This document shows, piece by piece, positions 34,059-42,949 of a stretch of DNA of 64,000 bases. The stretch is taken from assembly GCA_963707975.1 (NCBI GenBank), contig OY970177.1, positions 1,240,001-1,304,000 of the forward strand. Direction: 5' to 3'. A program made the translations under genes and the position numbers. This DNA is from CAVVXX01 sp963707975. GTDB lineage: Bacteria > Pseudomonadota > Alphaproteobacteria > Micropepsales > Micropepsaceae. Under the pieces are notes generated by a model. It did not search any database. It was not told where the DNA came from and saw only the letters and a program-made list of their open reading frames with translations. Positions within the stretch are counted from its first letter, which is position 1, and every line of letters begins with the position of its first letter.

Positions 34059-35590
34059 CAGGCGAAGGTCTTGATGAAGTCGTCGAGAATGGTTTTGAGT
34101 TTGGTCTCGATGTCTGGCGTCAGCTGCTTGCCGGTGCGGATGCTGTCGAGCACGTCCTTGTGCTTGCCGCGCATGAGCCGCAGGAACTCGCTTTCAAAGT
34201 GGCGTACGTTGGCAACCGCGAGCTTGTCGAGATAGCCTTTTACGCCGGTGAAGATGGCGGCGACCTGTTCCTCGATGGGGTAGGGCGTGAATTGAGGCTG
34301 CTTGAGCAATTCCGTCAGCCGTGCGCCACGGTTGAGCAGGCGCTGCGTCGCCGCGTCAAGGTCGGAGCCGAATTGCGCGAACGCGGCCATCTCGCGGTAC
34401 TGCGCGAGCTCGAGCTTGATCGAGCCCGCCACCTGTTTCATCGCCTTGATCTGCGCCGAGGAACCCACGCGCGATACCGAGATGCCGACATTCACTGCGG
34501 GGCGAATGCCCTGATAGAACAAATCGGTTTCCAGGAAGATCTGCCCGTCGGTGATCGAAATCACATTGGTCGGGATATAGGCCGACACGTCATTGGCCTG
34601 CGTTTCAATGATGGGGAGCGCGGTGAGCGAGCCGCCTTTGTTGGCGTCATTCAGTTTGGCCGCGCGTTCCAGAAGCCGCGAATGCAGGTAGAACACATCG
34701 CCGGGATAGGCCTCGCGCCCCGGCGGGCGGCGGAGCAGCAGCGACATCTGGCGATAGGCCACAGCCTGCTTAGAGAGATCGTCATAGATGATGAGCGCGT
34801 GCATGCCGTTGTCGCGGAACCATTCGCCGATCGTGCAGCCGGCGAAAGGCGCGAGGTATTGCAAAGGCGCTGGCTCGCTGGCGGTAGCCGCGACCACGGT
34901 GGTGTATTCCATCGCGCCCGCGTCTTCGAGCGTCTTAACGATTTGCGCGACGGTCGAGCGCTTCTGGCCGATGGCGACATAGATGCAATAGAGCTTCTGC
35001 TTTTCGTCGCCGCTCGCATTCACATTTTTCTGGTTGATGATGGTGTCGATGGCAATGGCCGTTTTGCCGGTCTGGCGGTCGCCGATGATGAGCTCGCGCT
35101 GGCCGCGGCCGATGGGGATCAGGCTGTCGATGGCCTTGATGCCGGTCTGCATCGGTTCGTTCACGCTTTTGCGTGGGATAATGCCAGGTGCCTTCACGTC
35201 CACGCGGCGGCGTTCGGCCACATTCTTGATCGCGCCCTTGCCGTCGATCGCGTTGCCCAGCGGGTCTATGACACGGCCCAGTAGCCCTTTGCCCACGGGC
35301 ACATCGACGATGGAGCCCGTGCGCTTGACCGTGTCGCCTTCCTTGATCGAGCTGTCATTGCCGAAAATCACCACGCCGACATTGTCGGTCTCCAAGTTCA
35401 GCGCCATGCCCTTGATGGCGCCCGGAAACTCGACCATCTCGCCCGCTTGCACATTGTCGAGGCCATAGATGCGGGCGATGCCGTCGCCGACCGACAGTAC
35501 CTGGCCCACTTCGCTGACCTGCGCTTCGGCGCCGAAATTGTGGATCTCGCGCTTCAATATCGCCGAGATTTCGGACGGCTTGATGTCCAT
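34058..35590 (-). CDS. atpA: F1 ATP synthase alpha subunit
   Basis: Noncatalytic nucleotide-binding subunit, 510 residues. ISAILKREIHNFGAEAQVSEVGQVLSVGDGIARIYGL is the beta-barrel start; GDRQTGKTAIAIDTIINQKN the Walker A loop; ALIIYDDLSKQAVAYRQMSLLLRRPPGREAYPGDVFYLHSRLLERAAKL the Walker B and the DELSEED-side region; then VGSSAQIKAMKQVAGSIKLELAQYREMAAF. Standard length and motifs. Flanked by atpH (1-base gap) and atpG (1-base overlap) in a compact operon. Confidence 0.97.
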   Translation of the reverse strand: MDIKPSEISAILKREIHNFGAEAQVSEVGQVLSVGDGIARIYGLDNVQAGEMVEFPGAIKGMALNLETDNVGVVIFGNDSSIKEGDTVKRTGSIVDVPVGKGLLGRVIDPLGNAIDGKGAIKNVAERRRVDVKAPGIIPRKSVNEPMQTGIKAIDSLIPIGRGQRELIIGDRQTGKTAIAIDTIINQKNVNASGDEKQKLYCIYVAIGQKRSTVAQIVKTLEDAGAMEYTTVVAATASEPAPLQYLAPFAGCTIGEWFRDNGMHALIIYDDLSKQAVAYRQMSLLLRRPPGREAYPGDVFYLHSRLLERAAKLNDANKGGSLTALPIIETQANDVSAYIPTNVISITDGQIFLETDLFYQGIRPAVNVGISVSRVGSSAQIKAMKQVAGSIKLELAQYREMAAFAQFGSDLDAATQRLLNRGARLTELLKQPQFTPYPIEEQVAAIFTGVKGYLDKLAVANVRHFESEFLRLMRGKHKDVLDSIRTGKQLTPDIETKLKTILDDFIKTFA

Positions 35591-35591
35591 G

Positions 35592-36149
35592 TCAGTTTCC
35601 TCTCATTGCCAGGCGCAAGCCGTCGAGCTTGGCGCGCAAGGATGAATCGATCATGCGCGAGCCCACTTTCAGCACCAGGCCGCCCAGCAGTTTGGGATCG
35701 ACATGGGCTTCGAGCTTAGGCTCGCGCCCCAATTTTTCTTTCAGGATGCGTTTCAATTCGGCGGTCTCGCCGTCGCTGAGCGGCCGCGCCGAAGTGATGA
35801 TGGCCGCGATCTCGCCCTTGTGGCGCGCGACGAGATTTTCAAAGGCGCGTATGATGCCGGCGAGCACAAAAAGGCGGCGCTTCTGCGCCAGCAGCAACAC
35901 CAGTTTGCGCGTGAGCGGGTGCGCGGCGGCGCTTTCCAGCACGGCCTCGAGCGCCTTGGATTGTTCTTCGCGCGTCAGCACGGGCGAGCGCACCAGGCTC
36001 AGCAAATCCTCGCTCGTCTCCAGCGCCACGCGCAGCTGGGCAAGGTCGCGTGCGAGCGGCTCAAGCGCCTTTTCTTCCAGCGCCAGCTCGAAAACGGCCG
36101 TGGCGTAACGCCCGGCAAGCCCGGCTGTGTGTGAGTCGTTGGACGCCAC
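35592..36149 (-). CDS. atpH: F1 ATP synthase delta subunit
   Basis: Peripheral-stalk subunit of 185 residues that links F1 to Fo. SHTAGLAGRYATAVFELALEEKALEPLARDL at the N-terminus and IDSSLRAKLDGLRLAMRGN at the C-terminus match delta-subunit ends; LGGLVLKVGSRMIDSSL is the family's hallmark. The start is GTG at 36149, favoured by TTAGGGA a few bases upstream; the in-frame ATG at 36179 would add ten residues without a ribosome binding site. First gene of the operon. No Fo genes follow, consistent with the separate Fo operon of alphaproteobacteria. Confidence 0.93.
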   Translation of the reverse strand: MASNDSHTAGLAGRYATAVFELALEEKALEPLARDLAQLRVALETSEDLLSLVRSPVLTREEQSKALEAVLESAAAHPLTRKLVLLLAQKRRLFVLAGIIRAFENLVARHKGEIAAIITSARPLSDGETAELKRILKEKLGREPKLEAHVDPKLLGGLVLKVGSRMIDSSLRAKLDGLRLAMRGN

Positions 36150-36402
36150 GGGATCCCTAACCCAAGAGTGGGGCGCCAAAGCCCTGTTCGCCCTGGCTAA
36201 CCCATTGTAAAAACGACGAAAATGCCGCCAGACAGAAACCCCGCGCCCGGCTGGGCGGACTTAGCATGAGGCCCAAAATGGCGCAACACGAGCACACTGC
36301 GCGCAAGCGCCGCGCGGGCGCCCAGTAGTTCCTTGACAAAGGGGCCGTGCGCCTCTTGCCTAAGCGGGCAAGCGTCACCGTCCGGCAGTACACATTGCGC
36401 CG

Positions 36403-37134
36403 ATGATCGAAAGCAGGATCGAGTTCAAAACGTCGGACGGCACGGCGGATGGCTTTCTCTATCAGCCGGAGGCCAACGGAACTTGGCCCGCCGCAATTAT
36501 GTACATCGACATTTTCGGCGTGCGGCCCGCCTTTCAAGATATGGCGAAGCAATTGGCGGGCGAGGGCTATGTCGTGCTGCTGCCCAATCTTTATTACCGC
36601 AAATGTCCGATCCCCGTGTTCAAGACCAAGCCCAGCTTCGATAAAGATCGCGCATTGCTGCTCGCGCTGAAAGAAAGTCTCACGCCCGATGTGGTGAGGC
36701 GCGATTCTACCGCCTATGTGGATTTCCTGGCGCGGCAGAAAATAGTCAAGGCCGGCGCGATGGGCATTGTGGGCTACTGCATGTCGGGGCAGATCGCCAT
36801 GCGAACGGCGTGCGCGCGCCCCGACCGTATCGCCGCCTGCGCCTCGTTTCATGGCGGCGGGTACGTGACCGATGCACCCGATTCCCCGCACAAATTATTG
36901 CCCAAGGCGAAGGCGCGGTTTTATTTCGGCCACGCCAGCGAGGACAGTTCATGCCCGCCAGAAATGATCGAGAACCTGGAAGCCGCCTGCGAGGCCGCGC
37001 ATCTGCAATGCGAGAGCGAGGTATATCCTGGCCGCCACGGCTTCGCGGTCAAGGACCATGACGCCTTCGACGCCGAATGTTGCGAGAGACACTGGCGCAA
37101 GCTCAGCGCGCTGTTCGACGAAACGCTGCGCTAG
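36403..37134 (+). CDS. Dienelactone hydrolase family protein
   Basis: Alpha/beta hydrolase of 243 residues: ESRIEFKTSDGTADGFLYQPEA, AAIMYIDIFGVRPAFQDMAKQLAGEGYVVLLPNLYYR, and the nucleophile elbow GIVGYCMSGQIAMRTA with Cys in place of Ser, as in dienelactone hydrolases. The catalytic Asp is in HASEDSSCPPEM and the His in YPGRHGFAVKDHDAF. It hydrolyses lactone or ester bonds; the natural substrate is not evident. Eight bases before the downstream SH3-domain gene; the promoter probably lies in the 250-base gap shared with the ATP synthase operon. Confidence 0.92.
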   Translation: MIESRIEFKTSDGTADGFLYQPEANGTWPAAIMYIDIFGVRPAFQDMAKQLAGEGYVVLLPNLYYRKCPIPVFKTKPSFDKDRALLLALKESLTPDVVRRDSTAYVDFLARQKIVKAGAMGIVGYCMSGQIAMRTACARPDRIAACASFHGGGYVTDAPDSPHKLLPKAKARFYFGHASEDSSCPPEMIENLEAACEAAHLQCESEVYPGRHGFAVKDHDAFDAECCERHWRKLSALFDETLR

Positions 37135-37141
37135 CGCGGCC

Positions 37142-37618
37142 ATGAAAACCCTGTTCTTTGCATTTGCGTTCGCTGTCTTGGCTGGCACGGTTGCGCAGGC
37201 GCAAGAGGACGAGGCGAAGCTGCCGCGCTTCGCAAGCCTCAAATCCGACGAGGTGTTCATGCGCGAAGGCCCCAACATGGAGAACCGCGTCAAATGGGTT
37301 TACCACCGCAAAAGTCTGCCGGTGGAAGTGGTGGCGACGTTCGATGTGTGGCGGCGCGTGCGCGATTCCGACGGGGTGGTGGGCTGGGTTCATCGCACCA
37401 TGCTCTCTTCTGAGCGCACTGCGCTCGTTATCGGCAAAGGCGATGCGATGCTGCTGGCAAAGCCCGATGGCGGCGGTGAAGTGGCCACCGTCGAGCCAGG
37501 CGCCATCGGGCGGCTGGAAAAATGCGGGGCACAGGCGTGCGAACTGAAATTTGACGAGACCGAAGGCTGGCTCACGCGCGCGCGGCTGTGGGGCATCAAT
37601 GCCGGCGATCAATTTTAG
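37142..37618 (+). CDS. Secreted SH3b-domain protein
   Basis: Exported protein of 158 residues. Signal peptide MKTLFFAFAFAVLAGTVAQAQ; the rest is a bacterial SH3-type fold with LKSDEVFMREGPNMENRVKWVYHRKSLPVEVVATFDVWRRVRDSDGVVGWVHRTMLS, and then SERTALVIG, AQACELKFDETEGWLTRARLWG. This arrangement is a typical alphaproteobacterial family with SH3b modules binding wall components, probably peptidoglycan; the binding is inferred. The start at 37142 is 7 bases after the stop of the hydrolase gene, so the two are one transcript. Confidence 0.85.
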   Translation: MKTLFFAFAFAVLAGTVAQAQEDEAKLPRFASLKSDEVFMREGPNMENRVKWVYHRKSLPVEVVATFDVWRRVRDSDGVVGWVHRTMLSSERTALVIGKGDAMLLAKPDGGGEVATVEPGAIGRLEKCGAQACELKFDETEGWLTRARLWGINAGDQF

Positions 37619-37634
37619 TTTTATGGCTTCAGCT

Positions 37635-37677
37635 TTCGACAGGCTCAAGATGAAGCCCTCATGCTGAGCCCGTCGAA
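37635..37677. repeat. Intergenic palindromic repeat, copy 1 (overlaps transporter start)
   Basis: Two near-complementary arms TTCGACAGGCTCAA (37635 to 37648) and CTGAGCCCGTCGAA (37664 to 37677) form a hairpin. The same arm sequences occur at 45221 to 45274 upstream of the bio genes, so this is a dispersed palindromic element. The ATG of the downstream transporter (37661) lies inside the element's right half. Confidence 0.75.
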
Positions 37678-39028
37678 GCATGAAGGCGGCGCGCCGCTTA
37701 TCGGCCGCATTTCTTGGGCGCTGTTCGAATGGGGCCGCAACCCTTACGTCCAGCTCGTCACCATCTTCATTTACGCGCCCTATTTCGCGCGTGACATCGT
37801 TGGCAGCGCGGTGCGGGGCCAGGCGCTGTGGGGCGAGATCTCCGGTTACGGCGGCCTGGCGGTAGCGGTGCTGGCGCCAATTCTCGGCGCGGTGGCTGAT
37901 GCCGGCGGGCGGCGCAAGCCGTGGATCGCGTTTTACGGCGCACTTCTCGCGCTGGCGTCGGCCTGCCTGTGGTTCGGTGTGCCGGACGGAGGCGAAAGCA
38001 TCGTTTTCGTTGGCGCCACGATCGCGTTGGCGAACATCGTTTACGAGTTCACCAATGTGTTTCACAATTCGTTGCTGTCCTCGGTGGCGCGGCCGAAACA
38101 TATTGGTTCGCTGTCGGGGCTGGGTTACGCGCTTGGCAATGTGGCGAGCGTGCTGCTGCTCATTTTCGTGCTGCTCGCGTTTTATTTGCCGGAGCACCCT
38201 TGGCTGGGCCTTGACCGCATAACCCACGAGCATGAGCGCGTCGTGGGCCCGCTGTCGGCAGCGTGGCTGATCGTATTCGGCATTCCCTTGTTCCTGTTCA
38301 CGCCGGATCGTCCGCCGGCAGGCCACGGCCTGGCCGAGGCCGTTAGGCGGGGGCTGAAATCTGTTGGCCACACTATCCGCAGCCTGAAGCATTACGACAA
38401 TGTCGCGCTCTATCTGATCGCGCGCGCGATTTACAATGACGGCAAGACCGCGGTGCTGACCTTCGGCGGCGTTTATGCCTCGGGCGTGTTCCATTGGCAG
38501 GCGGAGCAGATGGCGGTGTTCGGTATTCTGCTCTGCATGTTCGCAGCGCTGGGCGGGCTTCTGGGCGGCAGGCTGGCCGACCGCATCGGCACCAAGCAAG
38601 CCATCCTCATTTCCATCGCCGGCACCATGCTGGGCGCGGCCCTGTCGCTTGGCTTCGCGCCCAACCGCATGCTGTTCGTCTTTCCCTACGATCCGGCGCA
38701 CCAGATTGCGGGCTTGCCGGTGTTTCACACCTGGCCGGAGCTCATCTATCTCGCCGTCGTCGCCATCATCGCGGTGTTCATCGTGGCGGCCTACGCCAAT
38801 AGCCGCACCATGCTGGCGCGCATCGCGCCAGAGGAACGCATGGCGGAATTTTTCGGGCTTTATGCCTTGTCGGGCACGTCCACCGCGTTTTTGGCGCCTT
38901 TGGCCGTTGGCTTTGTCACGGCGGCAACCCAAAGCCAACAATTGGGCATGGCCGCGATCATCGCTTTTCTTGCGGTCGGCTTCGGCGGAATGATCTTCGT
39001 GCGCGAAGCACGCGCGAAAGCGGTCTGA
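37661..39028 (+). CDS. MFS transporter, Atg22/UMF1 type
   Basis: Integral membrane protein of 455 residues with about twelve helices. The start region ISWALFEWGRNPYVQLVTIFIYAPYFAR is characteristic of UMF1/Atg22 MFS permeases; followed by VAVLAPILGAVADAGGRRKPWIAF, the loop-2/3 signature, DRITHEHERVVGPLSAAW, and then AEFFGLYALSGTSTAFLAPL. Substrate unknown; eukaryotic Atg22 exports amino acids from vacuoles. The first nine residues (MLSPSKHEG) are translated from an intergenic palindromic repeat, so the true start may be different. Single gene. Confidence 0.88.
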   Translation: MLSPSKHEGGAPLIGRISWALFEWGRNPYVQLVTIFIYAPYFARDIVGSAVRGQALWGEISGYGGLAVAVLAPILGAVADAGGRRKPWIAFYGALLALASACLWFGVPDGGESIVFVGATIALANIVYEFTNVFHNSLLSSVARPKHIGSLSGLGYALGNVASVLLLIFVLLAFYLPEHPWLGLDRITHEHERVVGPLSAAWLIVFGIPLFLFTPDRPPAGHGLAEAVRRGLKSVGHTIRSLKHYDNVALYLIARAIYNDGKTAVLTFGGVYASGVFHWQAEQMAVFGILLCMFAALGGLLGGRLADRIGTKQAILISIAGTMLGAALSLGFAPNRMLFVFPYDPAHQIAGLPVFHTWPELIYLAVVAIIAVFIVAAYANSRTMLARIAPEERMAEFFGLYALSGTSTAFLAPLAVGFVTAATQSQQLGMAAIIAFLAVGFGGMIFVREARAKAV

Positions 39029-39040
39029 TCAAGCCGTTAC

Positions 39041-39763
39041 TTAATGGCCATCGTCGCCGTCGTCATGGTGGCCGTCATCGTGGTGGCCATCATCATGGTG
39101 ACCATCGTCATGGCGGCCGTCGTCGCGGCCATCACCACGGCGGCCGTCGTCGCCATCATGGCCGTCGCCGTGGCCATCCCCGTGACGCCCATCTTCGCCA
39201 TTACGGCCATCGCCTTCACGGCCGTCATCGCGGCGCTCTTCGACGCGGCGGTAGCCATCATGGCCATCCCTCCCATCGCGCCCGTCTAGTCTTCCGTCGC
39301 GCTCGCCTTCGCGGCAGGGATGCTCGTCGCGCCCGATATATTCGTGCTGATACCAGCAGGATTGGCGGTCATAGCGGTCGGCTTGTTCGTCATAGCGCGT
39401 GCCGCGATCGTAACACCCATCGCGGCAACCATCGCGGCCATCGCCGCAATCGTGTTCGCACGGCCTGCGTGCTTCGCAACCGCGCCGGCAGTGATTGTAA
39501 CCGCACTCGTGATAGCAATGCCGGTAGCCGCAGCCCTCATTGCAGCCATAGCCCCATCCCCAGGCGTAGCCGCCAAAATGGTTGAACTGGATTTCGGGCA
39601 CCGGATCGAAGGGGTCGAGCATGATGGCATTGTCGACCTCGACGCCCGCGAGCGCGGGCCGCGCGCCTGCAAGCAGCATCAGCATGAACACGGCACAGCC
39701 GGTGAGAGCCATGATTGCGTGCAACAGCCTGTGCGGCGTCCTGGTCATTGCGTGGTTGCTCAC
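39041..39763 (-). CDS. Secreted His/Asp/Gly-rich repeat protein
   Basis: Protein of 240 residues with a long signal peptide (LLHAIMALTGCAVFMLMLLAGARPALA) and a Cys/Tyr/Gly-rich middle (GWGYGCNEGCGYRHCYHECGYNHCRRGCE, with six or more cysteines). The last third is low complexity, made of runs of D, G, H and R, ending in a tandem HDDGHHDDGHH repeat. The His/Asp tail strongly suggests metal binding, with the cysteines forming disulfides. Start is a GTG at 39763, preceded by AAAGGAG at 7-base spacing. It lies 16 bases behind the Sel1-repeat gene, so likely in the same transcript. No family recognised. Confidence 0.72.
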   Translation of the reverse strand: MSNHAMTRTPHRLLHAIMALTGCAVFMLMLLAGARPALAGVEVDNAIMLDPFDPVPEIQFNHFGGYAWGWGYGCNEGCGYRHCYHECGYNHCRRGCEARRPCEHDCGDGRDGCRDGCYDRGTRYDEQADRYDRQSCWYQHEYIGRDEHPCREGERDGRLDGRDGRDGHDGYRRVEERRDDGREGDGRNGEDGRHGDGHGDGHDGDDGRRGDGRDDGRHDDGHHDDGHHDDGHHDDGDDGH

Positions 39764-39779
39764 CTGTTGTCTCCTTTAA

Positions 39780-41225
39780 TTAATGCTGGCCGGGCCGCCT
39801 TGGTGCGCTTTCGGCACGAACAAGCAGGTCCTGAAGCTGGTTCATGGTTGGCCGGAAGCCCGCCAGCGCCGACTGGGTCATGTAGTCGTTCGATTTCGAA
39901 AGATCCTGGCGGATACCTTCCGGCCCCGCCTTGTACAGCACGCCCAGATGATAGAGGGCTGCGGCGTAACGCTGGTCGGCCGCTTTCTTGAACCAGCGTT
40001 CGGCGCGCACGTAGTTCCTGGGCACGCCATAACCCTTGGCATACATCACGCCCAGCGTGTTTTGCGAGGCCGCGTCGCCGCGCAGGGCCGCGGTCTGGAT
40101 GAGATGAACTGTTTCGCTGGCGGTGAGATGGCCGGTCGGCTGGTCGAGCAGCGTCGCCTGATAGCGCGCCGCTGCGGCGCCCCAGCCAAGGAAAGCCAAT
40201 GCATGATCGGCGCTCGCACGCGGGATGGATGCCGCCAGCACCAGTGCTTTTTGCTTCTCGATGTCGATATAGCATTCATCCGTGTGCGGAATTCCGCTGG
40301 TGGTCTGGCCGGGCGGGTAATATTCGTAGGGCGGCGACCAATATTTCGCTTTTTCGGTCGCGTCCGCGACGATGCGCGGCGCCAGATCGCCTTCGACGTT
40401 GCGCACGACTTCGTTGAGCGTGCGGACATAGAACTTGCCGAGCGGATGCCCCATGTTGTCGGCGATGTGATAATACATCAGCGCCTCGCCATCGTTGCGC
40501 ACGATGACCGAGTTAGTGAGAATTCCCATGGCTTCCTGCTGGTGCTCCTGCGCGTTCGCCGCGTTCGCGGCGTGCGCCGCGTGCTCGCGTTCCTGAGCGC
40601 GCACGCCCAACAAGGCGTCCCACACCCGGCGCAAAAGGCCTGTTTCGTGTTCTTCGGCGGGCACGTCGTTTTCATTAGCTGTTGGGCCGTATTCGGTTGG
40701 CTCGAAAGCCAGCGTCGAATGGATTTCGCCAAGCTTCAGATAGCCGTCGGCGCCGCGGCAGGAGAGAATATAAACGATGCGGTCGCGCGCTTCCTGGCGC
40801 TGCTCCGCATTGAGCAGAACCAGCAGGTCGTTCAGTCTTTGCGTGGCGCGGTGAAGATCATGCCCGGCGATGCGGAGCGCGCGCGGATCGTCGACATAGG
40901 CGTCGGCGCGGTCGCTTTTGATGGCCAGGTAATACCAGACATAGGATTCGATGGGGTCGTAATATTTGTTGTCGCCTGTTTCGTCGCCATAGATGTCGCC
41001 CAGCTTGATTTCCGACAGGTAATCGTCTTCCTGCCAAGCGGCCTTGCGCCAGATACGAAGGGCTGCTTCGAGGCTGATCTTGTCGGCGGCGACGATGCCG
41101 TCGGTGTAGTCGGCCAGCGCGGGCGTTCGAATGGCGCTGACGCCAACCAGCACGGCGGCCGCGCCAAGACCCAATACAAAAGCCCACCGACCGCGGCCCC
41201 TGGCCCGGTTTCTTTTCACGCTCAC
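39780..41225 (-). CDS. Secreted Sel1-like repeat protein
   Basis: Protein of 481 residues. A basic start MSVKRNRARGRGR, hydrophobic WAFVLGLGAAAVLVGVSAI and PALADYTDG form a signal or anchor. The body holds Sel1-type helical repeats, for example AASQNTLGVMYAKGYGVPRNYVRAERWFKKAADQRYAAALYHLGVLYKAGPEGIRQD near the C-terminus, and RQAKLGDIYGDETG-like units earlier. Such proteins mediate protein-protein contacts in the envelope. Start is GTG at 41225. The downstream His/Asp-rich secreted gene lies 16 bases away, suggesting the two products work together. Confidence 0.8.
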   Translation of the reverse strand: MSVKRNRARGRGRWAFVLGLGAAAVLVGVSAIRTPALADYTDGIVAADKISLEAALRIWRKAAWQEDDYLSEIKLGDIYGDETGDNKYYDPIESYVWYYLAIKSDRADAYVDDPRALRIAGHDLHRATQRLNDLLVLLNAEQRQEARDRIVYILSCRGADGYLKLGEIHSTLAFEPTEYGPTANENDVPAEEHETGLLRRVWDALLGVRAQEREHAAHAANAANAQEHQQEAMGILTNSVIVRNDGEALMYYHIADNMGHPLGKFYVRTLNEVVRNVEGDLAPRIVADATEKAKYWSPPYEYYPPGQTTSGIPHTDECYIDIEKQKALVLAASIPRASADHALAFLGWGAAAARYQATLLDQPTGHLTASETVHLIQTAALRGDAASQNTLGVMYAKGYGVPRNYVRAERWFKKAADQRYAAALYHLGVLYKAGPEGIRQDLSKSNDYMTQSALAGFRPTMNQLQDLLVRAESAPRRPGQH

Positions 41226-41335
41226 GGCCCAACACCCCCCGACCGTCCAACGCCCCTTCCCGAAAACAGCGCCCTCATGCCGTTAACGGATGACTAACCT
41301 TAACATTTTTGGCGTTTGCGGGCGAATCGGCGTGC

Positions 41336-42913
41336 TTAGTGGCGGAAATGGCGGATGCCCGTGAAGGCCATGGTTAATCCGGCATCGTCGGCGGCCTTGA
41401 TCACATCATCGTCGCGAATGGAACCACCAGGCTGAATAACAGCGGTGGCGCCCGCTTCGGCGACCGCGAGCAGGCCGTCGGGGAAAGGAAAGAAGGCATC
41501 CGACGCCGCGGCCGAACCCTTTGTCATGGGCTCTTTCCAGCCCGCCGCCTTGGCTGCATCCAGCGCTTTCAGCGCCGCGATGCGGGCGGCATCGACGCGG
41601 CTCATCTGGCCGGCACCGATGCCGGCGGTGACGAGATTTTTCGCATAGACGATGGTATTCGATTTGACGTGCTTGGCGATAGTGAATGCGAACAGCATGT
41701 CGGCCACTTGCGCGTCGGTCGGTTTTTTCCTGGTGACGATTTTAAGGTTGTCTTTTGTGACGCGCGCGTTATCGCGTGTCTGGACCAGAAGCCCGCCCGC
41801 TACCGAGCGTACGGTGAGGCCCACGGATTTCGGATCAGGCAGGCTGCCCGCAATCAAAAGCCGCAAGTTTTTCTTGGACGATAAAATTTTCCTTGCATCG
41901 GCGTCGGCATCGGGTGCGATGATGACTTCGGTGAAGAGTTTGGAAATTTCTTCGGCGGTCACGCCATCGAGCGTGCGGTTGAAAGCGAGAACGCCGCCAA
42001 AGGCACTGACCGGATCACAGGCCAAGGCTTTTTTATACGCATCGAGCAGTGATGCGCCTAGCGCGACGCCGCACGGATTGGCATGCTTGATGATGGCACA
42101 GGCGGCATGCGCCTTCGGGTCGAATTCGGCAACCAATTCATAAGCCGCATCGGTGTCGTTGATGTTGTTGTAGGAGAGCTCCTTGCCTTGGACCTGTTCT
42201 GCGCTTGTAACTCCCGCGCGTTTCTCGCCTGTGACATAGAACGCCGCCTGCTGGTGCGGGTTTTCGCCATAACGCAGCGGCTGGCGCAATTTTCCGGCAA
42301 AGACGCGGCGGCGGGGCGGCGCATCATCGGGCAGTTGCGTGGCCAGCCAGTTGGAAATGATCGCGTCATAGGCCGCCGTGCGCGCATACGCCGTTTGCGC
42401 GAGGCGGCGGCGGAGCGCGTCGCTGGTGCCGCCCGAGGTGATTTCCGCAAGTACCGCCGCATAATCGTCGAGATCGACCACCACCGTCACCCATTCGTGG
42501 TTCTTGGCGGCGGCACGGATCATGGCGGGCCCGCCGATGTCGATGTTCTCTATCGTCTCGTCGAAGCTCGCGTTGTTGGCGATGGTTGCCTCGAACGGAT
42601 AGAGATTTGAAACGAGGAGATCGATGCCGGCGATATCGTGCTCACGCATCGCATCCGCATGCTTGTCGCGCAGGCCTAACAGCCCGCCATGAATCTTGGG
42701 ATGCAGCGTCTTCACCCGCCCGTCCATGATTTCGGGAAAGCCGGTCACTTCCGACACGTCCGTCACCTTGAGGCCCGCGTCGCGCAAGCTCTTGGCGGTG
42801 CCGCCGGTCGAGATCAGCTCTACATTGTGCTTGGCAAGCGCGCGGGCGAAATCGGCCAGCCCCGTCTTGTCGAAAACGGAAATCAGGGCGCGGCGGATTG
42901 GGCGCTTGGGCAT
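41336..42913 (-). CDS. purH: Bifunctional AICAR transformylase/IMP cyclohydrolase
   Basis: Purine synthesis enzyme of 525 residues performing the last two steps to IMP. The N-terminal IMP cyclohydrolase domain starts RRALISVFDKTGLADFARAL and has STGGTAKSLRDAG and GFPEIMDGRVKTLHPKIHGGLL. The C-terminal transformylase domain contains RYGENPHQQAAFY and CAIIKHANPCGVALG with the catalytic Lys-His pair, ending in FTGIRHFRH. Length and motifs are standard. No close neighbour in the pathway. The ATG lies 36 bases before bioA's stop. Confidence 0.97.
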   Translation of the reverse strand: MPKRPIRRALISVFDKTGLADFARALAKHNVELISTGGTAKSLRDAGLKVTDVSEVTGFPEIMDGRVKTLHPKIHGGLLGLRDKHADAMREHDIAGIDLLVSNLYPFEATIANNASFDETIENIDIGGPAMIRAAAKNHEWVTVVVDLDDYAAVLAEITSGGTSDALRRRLAQTAYARTAAYDAIISNWLATQLPDDAPPRRRVFAGKLRQPLRYGENPHQQAAFYVTGEKRAGVTSAEQVQGKELSYNNINDTDAAYELVAEFDPKAHAACAIIKHANPCGVALGASLLDAYKKALACDPVSAFGGVLAFNRTLDGVTAEEISKLFTEVIIAPDADADARKILSSKKNLRLLIAGSLPDPKSVGLTVRSVAGGLLVQTRDNARVTKDNLKIVTRKKPTDAQVADMLFAFTIAKHVKSNTIVYAKNLVTAGIGAGQMSRVDAARIAALKALDAAKAAGWKEPMTKGSAAASDAFFPFPDGLLAVAEAGATAVIQPGGSIRDDDVIKAADDAGLTMAFTGIRHFRH

Positions 42914-42949
42914 CGACTCGGCTTCTCGAGAATTACGCCCGCTCTTAAA

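Noticed and set aside
34022..35284. Open frame of 420 codons on the plus strand
   Set aside because: Antisense to atpA, composition typical of a shadow frame.
37103..38941. Open frame of 612 codons on the minus strand
   Set aside because: It lies antisense to the Atg22 transporter and SH3-domain genes, and its translation is rich in His, Arg and Gln, as expected from shadow frames of GC-rich coding DNA.
39044..39991. Val/Ala/Ile-rich frames on the plus strand and repeated DNA resembling a repeat array
   Set aside because: The repeats are the coding repeats of the His/Asp/Gly-rich protein on the other strand; they have no regular unit-plus-spacer structure, so not CRISPR.
39783..41297. Open frame of 504 codons on the plus strand
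   Set aside because: Antisense to the Sel1-repeat gene, which has a signal peptide and recognisable repeats.
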